A stretch of DNA of 53,729 bases from Anaeromyces robustus (taxonomy: Eukaryota; Neocallimastigomycota; Neocallimastigomycetes; Neocallimastigales; Neocallimastigaceae). Below are positions 1 to 16,000 of this stretch, in pieces (the first letter of the stretch is position 1; the number at the start of each line of letters is the position of its first letter). Location of the stretch: the NCBI GenBank assembly GCA_002104895.1, contig MCFG01000013.1, positions 312,501 through 366,229 on the forward strand, in the 5' to 3' direction. A program made the translations under genes and the position numbers. The notes under the pieces are model-generated. The model worked only from the letters and a program-made list of their open reading frames with translations. It was not told the DNA's origin and made no database searches.

Positions 1-2680
<2,680 letters not shown>

Positions 2681-3055
2681 GATATAAATTAATAGTAAAA
2701 TGATATATATATATAAATCAATAGTTATATATATACTTTTAAATTTAATATAAAAAGAAAAAGAATAGAAAAAAAAAAAAAGAAACAATTATTACTTAAA
2801 GGTAAAAATATAATTTAAAAAAATTTTTTTATATATTAATATTTAAAAAATATTTATATATATAATTTTAAAAAATTTATGAATTATTATAAATTAAAGT
2901 TATTTATAAATTTAATATAAAGTTAATATTAAATAATTTTTTTATAAATTTATTTTTCATTTTTATTAATAAAATATTGATATTAAAAAAATAATTAAAA
3001 TAATTTCTTATTTATATATTATTATTTAAAATTACATTATATTTAATTAAAATTT
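2681..3055. other. Intergenic spacer, VAC1 5' side to MLH2 3' side
   Basis: A 375-bp A/T-only stretch between two minus-strand genes. It must contain the MLH2 3' end and the VAC1 promoter. No recognisable motif was seen. Confidence 0.8.
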
Positions 3056-4588
3056 TTATATTTTAAAAATTGATTTTGCTATAGGTTTAAGAGTTTTTGG
3101 TGAAATTAAACTTTCATATTTATTTTTGGTATCAATTTCATCTTTATAATTTCTTGAATTACTTAATGAACAATTTAATGCGGTATTAAGATTTTCTTTT
3201 GATATTTTTGGACAAAGAAATGACGATGAGATATCATTTAATGGGACATTAGGTGAACACCACAATGGTAATAAGGATTTCAAGTAATTACAGAGTTTAG
3301 GAGGTCTTTGTGATATATCTAAAGAATCAGTTTGAGAAGTTAATATTTCATTCATAGATAAGTGAGTATTTATTATTTCTTTGAAATCAGAAATAGAGCC
3401 TGAATAATTATACTCATCAGAAATATTTGGTACTTTTCTTATTTCGATAGATTTATTATCTATATTATATAAATAAAATATATTTAAATAAATTATCGTT
3501 GAAAATTTTCTTATATAATTAACAATCTATAAAGTTAATTACGTTTATGAAACCATGCTTCATAGCCGTTCAAAGTTATAAATGAATTAATTAGCTTTTT
3601 TACATTATCATTTTCAGAATTCTCATAAATAAATAAATTTATTATTTTTTCTTCTTCCAAACTATAAATTTTTTAAAATATTTACAGAAATATATTATTT
3701 ATATATATATATTAATGGTAAACTTATAATTTTAATTTTAATTTATATTTTATGTTATTAATTTTTTATTAAACAACATTTATAAACATTTACTTTAATT
3801 TATAGAAGATTGGGGGTATGCTTTCTTTTGATGGTATTTTTATAGTCCTTAATAATTGTTGATATGTCATTAATTCATTAAGCCTAATATATATATTTAT
3901 ATTTATATTAGAAAGTTAAATAAATACATATAAAAAAAGTGTTTTATTGTTATGTTTACCTTCTCCAACTTCCAGCAATTAATTGACGCCTTTCTTTAAT
4001 GAACCAAAATTGATCATATATGTCAATTTTTTCATCATCATAATTTATATTTTTCATTTCTACACTATTATTAATAAAACCCACAATTCTTGTATTCACT
4101 GAATGTATTTTGCTTTTATTTAGTCTTATTTTACGATAATTTGTATTGCATTTTTTAAAATCAATAAACTTTTCGGTGGTATAATCAATAGTTGATAAAT
4201 TTAATTTTCTTCTTTTGATACGTTGTTTTCTTTCCATTATTTCTTTTTCTAATAAACTTAATTCTCTTTTTTTTGGTATAAAATTATTTATGTCATCATT
4301 TATAAATTTTATATATTGTAAATCATTATTTGATATACTTTTATTTTCTTTTTTTTGTTTAATATTATTTTTTTTAATATTATCTTCATTCATGGTACTA
4401 ATATTATTATTATGTTGTTCCAATACTATGTTTTCTATATATCTGCTTTTAGATTGAGAGTTTGATGATTTATTTAATATTAAATTTAATGATTCGGGCT
4501 TTTCTAAAAAGGAAATATGTAATTTAATACCATTTTCATAGATTGTTATTAAAAATGTTATATATTTATTTATAATAATATTTAATAC

Positions 4589-4672
<84 letters not shown>

Positions 4673-6433
4673 TAAAAAGCAAAATTAATTACTGAATATA
4701 ATTGGCATATCAACTTCTGTCTTTGATGAGGGATATATTTCACTGGTTAGTTTATTCACTAAATCAATAACTTTTTGTGGATGATGAAACATTATTTTTG
4801 TTTTACTTGGTTCAACATTAACTGAAAATAATAATTATATATAAATATATTGAATATATATAAATTAATAATTGTTTTTTAATAAAATTATATATTATTT
4901 AATTATTATTTTTTAAAATTTATTATTATTTAAAAATATTTACTATCAATTGTATGTGGTGGTACTGTTATATCCAAAAATACGAAAGGATATTTTCTAT
5001 TATTTGAAAGTTCATTATCATTGATTTGAAGAGATTTTTGTTTCACAATTTTTAATATTTCTTTAAAAGTTGGCATTAAAGAAAGTTGAATAGGTCTTTT
5101 ATTAACATAAAAAAAAATTCTATCTGTTGAAGACCTCCAATATTTTTCTGGATCTTAATATATAATAAAAAATAAAATGACAAATTTACATATTATATTT
5201 ATTATATTTAATAATTTTCAAAAAAAATATGATAATTATAAAAAAAAAAATAAAATAAAATTATTACCAACACCAGGTTTAAAAAAAATTGAATTAATTT
5301 TAATTGTTTCTACTTTTTTATGAATTTTTGGTTTAATTTCTATGATATTTCTTTCTATATTTTCTTCTTCTTCTTCTTCACTATTATCACTTTCATTTTC
5401 TTCAATTGTGTAACTTTTCACAGTATTTAGTAATTGTGATGTTAAATCATTACCAAATATATGCTTTATTGATTCCTAATAAATTGAATAAAATTAATAT
5501 ACTTAAAATAATAATAATAATAATTAAAGCTTAATAAATATTTATATTACCATTGTTGAATCACAAATAATTGAATGCCATTCAACATTATTATTATTAT
5601 AAGTTGCATTAGCTTTTCTTTTACTTATTTTGTTACTAATGTTTCCTGAATGTTTAAATGAAAATCTGATGTTTGGATATATTAAAGCATATGAAGTTAA
5701 GATTTCTAAAATTGATTTAATTGAATTATTTTTTTGTTTTAAAGCCGCTTGTTTTCTAACTGGTGTATTATAAAAAATTTTAATGATTTGAACGGTGGTA
5801 CCAATCGTTGTATTTGTTGGGGTTTCACTTTATTGTAACAATTTTTAAAAAAAATGTTTTGAAAAAAGGTATAAAATAATTGGTTAATATTTAATAAAAT
5901 TTATAGAAAAAAGAAAGAATATATTACCTAATGATATTTCCCATGTGGTCAAATTGATACATTTTTCCAATAATATCATCTTTTGTTCTTGTTTCAATTG
6001 AAAATGATTGTGAAATCGTCGCAATAGAATTTAAAGCTAATATATTATTCATTAAAACGCTTATATTATTACATTATTCTTATAAATTATATTTTTTTTC
6101 ATATATTTAAAATATGAAAAAAATTATTAAAATACCTTCGCCTCTGAAACCATATGTTGTAACTTTTGAAATATTTTCAAAAGAACCTTCCGGTAATTTC
6201 GAAGTACAATATCTATTACCAATAAATTGTCTATCATTTACTGGTATACCTATTCCATTATCTTTAACTATAATTGATGTATATCCCCCACCAACTAATT
6301 TACATTCTATACTTGTCGCTTTTGCATCTATTGAATTTTCTATTAATTCTTTTATGACTGACGTTATAGAAGTAATAACCTGCCCAGATGAAATAATTCT
6401 TACAGTTTCTTTTGATAAATTTTTAATACTCAT
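3056..6433 (-). CDS. MLH2: MutL homologue of the MLH2 / animal PMS1 type
   Basis: Mismatch-repair GHKL ATPase expected to pair with MLH1. Ten exons: 6136-6433, 5928-6036, 5551-5827, 5268-5475, 4944-5153, 4693-4821, 3960-4503, 3794-3883, 3543-3661, 3056-3459. They total 2388 nt, or 795 aa plus TAA. MutL motifs in order: ELIENSIDAKATSI (about residue 30), DNGIGI, TYGFRGEAL (split across exons 1-2), GTTVQIIKIFYNTPVRK, and the end of the transducer domain INVEPSKTK. The opening (ETVRIISSGQVITSITSVIK) is closest to human PMS1 and yeast Mlh2. The C-terminal half is lysine/asparagine-rich. The DQHA..E endonuclease motif of Pms1/PMS2 and MLH3 is not visible, as expected for MLH2. The gene is divergent from the dynein gene, 587 bp apart. 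MLH3 is the less likely alternative. Confidence 0.88.
4589..4672. repeat. (AAT)n microsatellite in MLH2 intron 6
   Basis: About 28 AAT units inside the 4504-4692 intron. Exon phases on both sides agree with its removal. Confidence 0.95.
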
Positions 6434-7020
6434 GTTTTTTTTTTTTTAATTATTCTATCATTAAGTAAAAAATTTATATATATATATATATATTTTTTTT
6501 AACTGTTTTTTTTTTTTTAAAAAATACATGTGATTTAATTTGATCTATGGTAAAAAAGCATAATTTTTAATAATTTTATTATTAATTCTAATTTTAAAAA
6601 TTTTATTTTTTATCATATTTTTTTCATTTTTAAAATTTTATCAAGAAAAAATTCCCTTTAATAAGTTGAATAATATTTAATATTCATAATTATAAGATAT
6701 TATACTCTTTAATAGAAAATATTAAATAATATTAAATAATATAAATATATTATAAACAACTGGATTGAGATTTGCATGCTTCAATAAAAATATAATAAAT
6801 TTAAATAAGATTTTTATATTAAAAATATATTAAAAATAATAATTATTTCCTAAGAATATCGGAAGAATAATATCTTGATTATATAAATAATCTACTAGAT
6901 AAATAGTCATCTCTCTTTTGATTTTTTTTTCGATTTTTTTATAATACATAGTAATTAATAATTACTAAGTTATATTTATAAAATATATTTAATTATGCAT
7001 ATGATATAATAGTAAAACTA
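6434..7020. promoter_or_regulatory. Divergent spacer between MLH2 (-) and dynein heavy chain (+)
   Basis: This 587-bp region has to hold both promoters. It contains a short (TA)n run near 6478-6493 and several poly-T tracts. No TATA box or transcription-factor site could be singled out in such AT-rich sequence. The promoter role is inferred from gene orientation. Confidence 0.55.
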
Positions 7021-10000
7021 ATGGATTCTAATAATTATCATAATCCTCGGGTATAAATTTTTAATATATTTTGTATGTTGTTCTATATAAAACAAAAATA
7101 TTAAATAAAAATATTTTAAATATTACTATTTCTATAGAAACTATTGTATCTGGGGAAGCGTGGTATATATTCAACTTGGGATAAAAATCAGTCAATATCA
7201 ATTAATGAAGATGGTAGTACAATAAATAAAGCAATCAAAAGAAGTCGAACTTCAATGAAAAAAAAAACAGTAGAACAATGTAATACTTTATATATAATAA
7301 TTCATCATTTTTATAGATAATTAATTCTAATAATTTTAATTTTATTCAGATAATAGTAACGAAGTCATAGGCTCATTTAATGAAAAACGTAAAATATTAA
7401 TATATATATATATATAAATAAAAATAGTAAATATTAATAAACCTTGTTATTATATTTTAAACAGAGATATTGCAATCAATAAATATATCAGAATCAAATG
7501 ATAAAGAAGGCTTTATAAAACCAAGTTCAATAAATAACAAAGATGGAATTAATAACTTAACTAATCAAAAAAATTCAAAATCATCCAAAAAAAAGGATAA
7601 AGAATTATTTCGAACAACTCTAGTAAAAATTATAATGTAATATAATATTAAATGTAATATATTATTAATTTATAAAATTAAGCATTATATTGTATACTAA
7701 TTATATTATTAACAATAAAGGAAATGCCAAGATACTAATGATATTCAAAATGTACAACAAAATCTGGAAAAAAAGTTAGGAAGATCAATATCAAATCAAG
7801 AAAAAGATATTATGGTAATTATTTTAATATAATATAAAAATTCATAAGAAATTATTAATTAATTAATATATATTGAAAAAAATTATAGCAAAGATATTAT
7901 TATTATATAACGAATGGAATTGATACATATAATGTTGCAGATATGGATAATGAATGGTTATTACATGTATTAAATTATATTCCTATGAAATACAAATTAA
8001 ATTGTAAAGAAAAATTGATAGAACTTGCTAATGAAATGAGAAAGGATTATAATATGAGTATAAAGAGAGCAATTGGTAAAAGATATTTATTTACGCAATT
8101 TATTAAATATTATATTAAGTAAATAATAATTAATTATAATATATATTATAATTCAATAGTTGATTTCGTATTAAAAAATCCCCATGATAAAGAGCAATAT
8201 ATATATATACCCGAAGAATCAAACAATCCCGAGAGTTTTGTTAAGTTCGTAATAAATATATATATAATTTTATAGAAATATAATAGTATTATTAAATAAT
8301 ATATAAACATATTTATGAATTCTAGTATAAGACAATCTACCAAAACTTGGAGTGCCTTTTTTGAAAATGCAAAAGATGTAATGAAAAAAGATCCTATCGT
8401 TAACAATTCAATTATATCGGAAATTTTAAATATCTGGAATGAAAATAAAAAAATTAGACTTTTTAATTTAGATATTATAATTGAAAAAGAAAATATATAT
8501 GAATTAAAAGCATTTAAATCATTAGTTCTACAAAATTTCGAAAAAGTTCATGATTATATAATGAATAAGTAAATTATAAATTTAATTTTAATAACAATAA
8601 TTATTTCAATTATATATATTAATTTTTATTTCATTTTATACTGTTTTTAATATATAGTTGGTATCCATATATTTTGACTTTATTTTATAAAAATAATAAT
8701 GGATATACTATAATAACACCAGATAAGTCTGAAGCATTCTTTAGAACTATATCATTAATTATGAGTGACCAATTAAGATATATTGTAAATAAGTCAATTG
8801 AAGATTTTGTTCTATTATTTGAGTGTGACAGAAATAAATTTGTAAAAAGAATACCAAATGCTTCACCTCCATTATTTATTATCAAATTATTATTAGATGA
8901 CAATAAGCTTATTTTTGAACCATCGCTGGATGATGTATTTTCAACCATTATATCATTATTTAATCAAATGATTATTGCAGCTAATAATATTCCATTAATA
9001 GAAACTCAATTATTTAGAAATGGAAATTCAAATTCCTTTAATTCGAATTCAAGAAATGAATATTTACAAATAAAATCAGAATTAAATTTGAAAGTAGATT
9101 TTGAACAAACTTACCCAGAAATTGTTCAAGAAAATAGAAATAAATTAAATGAATATTTAACTAAACTATTAAAAGAACCTGAAGAATACTTAAATGAATT
9201 CAATGATCATATGGATTTAATTAATAAAAATGAAGAAGAAAAAGTTAATCAATTTTTAGCTGAAGAACATACTCATGAAGAATTAATGAAGGTATGTTTA
9301 ACAATATTGTTAAAATTAAAGTATCTATAAATTAATTTAAAAATACTAAAATAACTATATTAAACGCTTATAGGAAGTTATAAAATATCATGATTTAGCT
9401 AATATAAAAATAAATTCTGCATATCCTTATGTAGAACGTTTTCCATTAATCGAATTACAATGTGATGACCTTTTAAAAGATCTAACTTCTAGAGCATTAA
9501 GCTTATCTAATAAAATATTACAATTTATGAGTGAAGAAAATAGAAAACTAAACCAATCGTAATATTATTTACTGATATTAATAATAATAATAATAAAATA
9601 TTAAACAATTTTAACTTGTATAATATATATATTTAAATATAATAGAATATGTGATGAATATGCCGAAATTGCAAGAAAATTAGTTATTGTACCAAACAAT
9701 GTTGAAGAGATGGTATTATTACAAAATTTTTTAGATAACGTAAAAAATATTCAAATAAAAGAATTAGATGAAAAAATTGATAGAGCAAAAGAAAGGTAAT
9801 TTTTATTAATAATTTATTTATAGCTTGGGTTTTTGGATATTATTAATGTTTAATTAATTTATTTCGATATATAGATTAAATTTCATGATAACATATTCCG
9901 AATTGACAAAAGAAGATTATGAATTAAATACTGAATTGTATTCATGGCCATCAAAAATAATACCAATTATGGATGAATGTGCTGGTATTCTTGAAAATGC

Positions 10001-13000
10001 TAGAGAGATTAATAAAGATGATCTTAATTCCAGAAGAGAAAAATTAACTGTAGAGTTAGATGGTTATAATAAGCAACTTGAAGAATATGTTACATTTGGT
10101 GACTTTAATGAAATATTTAAGTATTTAAGAACAGCACAAAAACTAAAAAGTAGAATTGACAGTATTGAAGAACGGATAAAAATATTTAATAAAGAAGAAA
10201 ATCTCTTTGGATGGGAAGTTACTGAATTCCCATTATTAGATGAAACAAAAGAAGGATTAAGCCCATATCTCTTATTGTATCAGACATCAGTAGATTTCCA
10301 AAAGAAATATACAGCATGGATGACAGGTAGTTATTTACAAATAAATGCCGAAGCTGTTGAAACTGATGTTACAAATATTTGGAGAAATATATTTAAATTA
10401 CATATATCATTCCAAAATAACCCTGCACCATTTGAATTAGCATCAATTTCAAAAGAGCAAATAGAAAGATTCAAAGTTCATTTACCAATGATTAGTATTA
10501 TGTGTAATCCTGGTTTCAAAGATAGACATTATAAAGAAATATCACAAATTATTGGAACTAGATTCCAACCAGATGAAACAACAACACTCAGTTCTGTATT
10601 AGAAAGGAATTTAACACCATACACAGCAGAACTTGAAAAAATTAGTTCATTAGCGTCTAAAGAATATTCATTTGAAAAAGTTTTACAAAAAATGTATTCA
10701 GAATGGAAAGACATTGAATTCAGTATGGTTATATATAGAGATACTGGTGTTGAAATCTTAACAGGTATTGATACTATTCAAACATTATTAGATGATCATA
10801 TCGTAAAAACACAAGCTATGTTAAGTTCACCATTTATAAAAGCTCTTGGAAGTGAAGTTCAAGAATGGAGTGATATTTTAAGAAATATCCAAGATGTATT
10901 AGATCAATGGCTAACAGTACAAGCTGTATGGTTATACCTTGAACCTATATTTGGTTCTGAAGATATTATGAATCAAATGCCTGAAGAAGGTCAAAAATTC
11001 TTTAATGTTGATAAAATATTTAGAGATATAATGAAACATGCAAGCATGGATAAACATGTACTTAAAGTATGTGAAATGCCAGATCTTTTAGCAAAATTAA
11101 CAAACTGTAACACTGAACTTGAATTAGTACAAAAAGGATTAAATCAATATCTTGAAATCAAAAGATTGTATTTCCCAAGATTTTTCTTTCTTTCTAATGA
11201 TGAAATGCTAGAAATATTATCAGAAACACGTGACCCATTAAGAGTTCAACCACATTTAAAAAAATGTTTTGAAGGTATTAATGAATTAGAATTTCAAGAA
11301 GATTTAGATATTACAGGTATGTTTAGTGCTCAAAAAGAGTATATTAAGTTTACAGAGCCCGTTTCTGTGATAGCCGCAAACGGCGCTGTTGAAAGATGGT
11401 TATTAAATATTGAACATATTATGAAAAAAAGTATGAGAAGTGTTACGAAAGAGGCTGTTGAAGCATATAGCGAATCGCCAAGAGAAAAATGGGTATTAGA
11501 ATGGCCGGGACAAGTGGTCTTATGCGTATCACAGATATATTGGACATTGGATGTTGAAAATGCCATTAAAGAAAATGAGAAAGATTCCTTAAAAAAGTTT
11601 TCTGATTTAAGTACTACAAATCTAGAAAAAATTGTTGAATTAGTGAGAGGTAATTTATCAAAACTTTCAAGAATTACTCTTGAAGCATTGGTTGTTGTAT
11701 GTATATTTTTATTTATAATTAATTATACCAATAAAAAAACAAATATTGCTAAAATATTTTCATTTCTTTATAATAAATTAATTATTTATATATTTATTAT
11801 TTAGATTGATGTACATGCACGAGATGTTGTTGATCAATTAATCAAGCAAAATTTAGAAAGTATATATGATTTTGAATGGCTAAGTCAATTAAGATATTAT
11901 TTCGATAAACAAGAAGGTGTTATTGTTAAAATGATTAATTCAGTACAAATGTATGGATATGAATATTTAGGAAACACTGGAAGATTAGTTATTACTCCTT
12001 TAACTGACAGATGTTATAGAACACTTTTAGGTGCACTTCAATTAAATCTTGGAGGTGCACCCGAAGGACCAGCAGGTACTGGAAAAACTGAGTCTACTAA
12101 AGATTTAGCAAAGGCATTAGCTATGTTTTGTGTTGTTTATAATTGTTCTGATGGTTTGGATTATATTGCTATGGGTAAATTTTTCAAGGGATTAGCTGCT
12201 GGTGGTGCATGGTCTTGCTTTGATGAATTTAATAGAATTGATTTAGAAGTATTGTCAGTTGTTGCTCAGCAAATTTTAACAATTCAAAGTGCCAAAGGAG
12301 CAAAACTTGAAGTTTTCACATTTGAAGGTACAGAATTAAACCTTAATCCTAATTGTCAAGTATTTATTACAATGAATCCAGGTTATGCAGGAAGAAGTGA
12401 ACTTCCAGATAATCTTAAATCATTGTTTAGACCGGTGGCCATGATGGTTCCAGACTATACATTAATTGCTGAAATTTCACTTTATTCGTTTGGCTTTGTA
12501 GATGCAAGAAAATTAGCTGTAAAAATTACTGCAACTTATCGTTTATGTTCTGAACAATTATCTTCTCAAGATCATTATGATTACGGTATGAGAGCTGTAA
12601 AATCAGTACTTTCCGCAGCAGGTGCATTAAAACTTAAATATCCAGAGGAAGATGAAAATGTATTGGTTTTAAGATCTATCATAGATGTAAATATTCCAAA
12701 ATTTTTATCTCATGATATTCCATTATTTAAAGGTATTACGGCTGATTTATTCCCGGGAGTAGTTTTACCGACACCTGATTATAAAGAAATAAATATATCA
12801 TTGAATAAAGTTTGTGATCAATTAAATCTTCAATTAACACCGGAATTTCTTGAAAAAATTTTACAAATATATGAAATGATGATGGTTAGACATGGATTTA
12901 TGATTGTTGGTGAAACATTCTCAGGAAAAACATCTGCTTATCGTGTTTTACAAGAATCTTTATGTGATATGGCAACAAGAAATTTAGATAAAATGGTACA

Positions 13001-16000
13001 AGTTAAAATTATTAATCCGAAATCAATTACAATGGGCCAGTTGTATGGTCAATTTGATGCTGTGTCTCATGAGTGGTCTGATGGTGTATTAGCTAATGCT
13101 TTCCGTGATTTTGCCTCTTCTGTATCACCTGATAGAAAATGGATTGTATTTGATGGACCAGTTGATGCCATTTGGATTGAGAATATGAATACAGTATTAG
13201 ATGATAATAAAAAACTATGCTTAATGAGTGGTGAAATTATTCAGATGTCTTCAACAATGAGCTTAATCTTTGAAGTAAGGGATTTAGCTGTGGCGTCACC
13301 AGCTACTGTTAGTAGATGTGGTATGATTTATATGGAACCTGAATCTCTTGGATGGAGACCTATTGCAAAGTCATGGTTAAAGAGTGATTTTCTTGTTGAT
13401 AGTGAAAGACAAATTATTAATGGACTCTTAGAATGGTTAATTGACTCTATATTCTTATTTAAACGTGAGCATGTTAAAGAATATGTAGAAACGTCAAATA
13501 TTAATTTAGTTGTATCATTATTAAATATTTTAGAATGCCTTATTATTGATAAAAATATTAAAACAGACAATAGTGAAACTTCAGAGACATGGATTCAATG
13601 TGCTTTTATATTTTCTTTAATATGGTCACTTGGTATTACAGCTGATGAACAAAGTAAATTAAAATTTGATAAATTCTTTAGAAATTTAGCATTTATTAAA
13701 GCATCTAAAGTAATAAAGTTAAATTTACCAATACCGGATGAAGGTTTAGTTTATGATTACAAATTTGATACAAACGGTGATGGAAGTTGGGTTTTATGGA
13801 CTGATACAATCCCATCTAATTTCCAAATTAATGTTAAAGCAAAATATAATGATATTTTAGTTCCTACTATTGATACTGAAAGATACTCATTTATAATGAA
13901 ACTATTAATTGAAAATAATAAAAAATTATTAATTATTGGTCCAACAGGTACTGGCAAAAGTATGTATATTAAAGATGTTTTAATGAATAAAATATCATCT
14001 GATATATATATACCAATATTTATGGCATTTTCTGCTCAAACGTCAGCTATGCAAACACAAGAAATTATAGAATCTAAATTAGATAAAATCAAAAAAGGAG
14101 TAATTGGTTCACCCGTTGGAAAAAAATGTATATTTTTCGTAGATGATTTAAATATGCCAGCAAGAGAAGAATATGGGGCACAACCACCTATTGAATTATT
14201 AAGACAATATATGGACTTCGGTGGTTGGTATAATACAAAAGATAGTTCATGGTTAACCTTACAGGATATTCAGTTTATTACAGCTATGGGTCCACCTGGT
14301 GGGGGAAGAAATCCAATTACTTCTAGATTATTAAGACATTTTAATATTATTTCTATTTCTTCCTTCTCAAATGAAACACTAAAAAAAATATTTTTAACAA
14401 TTCTAAAATGGCATTTTTCAACAAAGAACTTTTCAAAAGAAATATCTGAATTATCTGAAACTATTATCGATGCTACAACAAATATTTATAGAAAAGCAAT
14501 GGATCATTTATTGTAAGTTATAATATTTTAATAAAACTAATTATAATATAATATAAATAATATTCATTACTGGTAAAATATTGTTTATATTCTTAATTTA
14601 TTAATTATTTATTATTATTTAAAATAATTATTATTATAAAATAGACCAACACCAATGAAATCGCATTATACATTCAATTTAAGAGACTTCGCAAGAGTAA
14701 TTCAAGGTATACTTTTAAGTCAAAAAGAAGTGATGGTAGAAAGCTCTAAAATAGTTAGATTATGGTTCCATGAAGTTTATCGTGTATTTTTTGATCGTTT
14801 AATTGATGATAAAGATAGGAGATGGTTATTTGAAACATTAAAAACATCTATTAAAGAAGATTTTGGACTTGATTTCGTTTCAACATTTAAATTTTATGAT
14901 AAAAATAATACTAATCAAGTTACAGAAGATGATATAAGAAGTTTGATTTATGGTACATATATGACACAAAAAACTCAAACACCATTATATGATGAAATAA
15001 AAGATTTAAATGAATTATCAGAACTAATTGGAACATATTTAGATGAATATAATTCATTTAGTAAAAAGCCTTTAGATTTAGTAATGTTTAGATTTGCTAT
15101 TGAACACTTAGCACATATTAACAGAATTTTCTTACAACCTCAAGGAAATATTTTATTACTTGGTGTTGGTGGAAGTGGTCGTCAAAGTTTAACTCGTTTA
15201 GCTAGTTATATATTTGATTTTGATCTTTATCAAGTAGAAATAACAAAAAATTATAATACTCAAGCATGGCATGATGATATTAAAGTTTTTATGAAAAAGG
15301 CTGGTGTAGAATGGAGACCAACTGTATTCTTGTTCTCTGATACTCAAATACAAGAAGAATCTTTCCTTGAAGATATAAATAATATATTAAATTCAGGAGA
15401 AGTTCCCAATTTATTCCCTGCAGATGAAAGACAAGAAATAATTGGTGCTCTAAAAGATAAAGCAAGGAATGTTCCAAAAGTAGCTGATGGATCAGCAACA
15501 ACTGTCTTTACCTATTTTGTAGAACAGTGTCGTCAAAATTTACATGTTGTATTATGTATGAGTCCTATTGGAGATTCATTTAGAAATAGGATTAGAAAAT
15601 TTCCATCTCTTATTAACTGTTGTACTATTGATTGGTTTACAGCATGGCCAGATGATGCTTTAGAAATGGTAGCATCATCCTTCCTTAAAGATGTCGATAT
15701 ATCACCAGAACATCGTATTAGCGTTGTATTTATGTGTAAGCATTTCCACGAGAGTACAATTAAACAGTCAGATAAATTTTTAAAAAATACTAATAGGCAT
15801 AATTATGTTACTCCAATGTCATATTTAGAATTAATTCGAACATTCAAAACATTATTAGATGAAAAAAGATTAGAAGTTTCTCAATTACAAAGTAGATATT
15901 CAAATGGTGTTGAAAAATTAAACTTTGCTCAGGATTCTGTAGAAAAAATGCAAATAGATTTAAATGATTTACAACCAAAATTAATCAAAACAAAAGAAAA

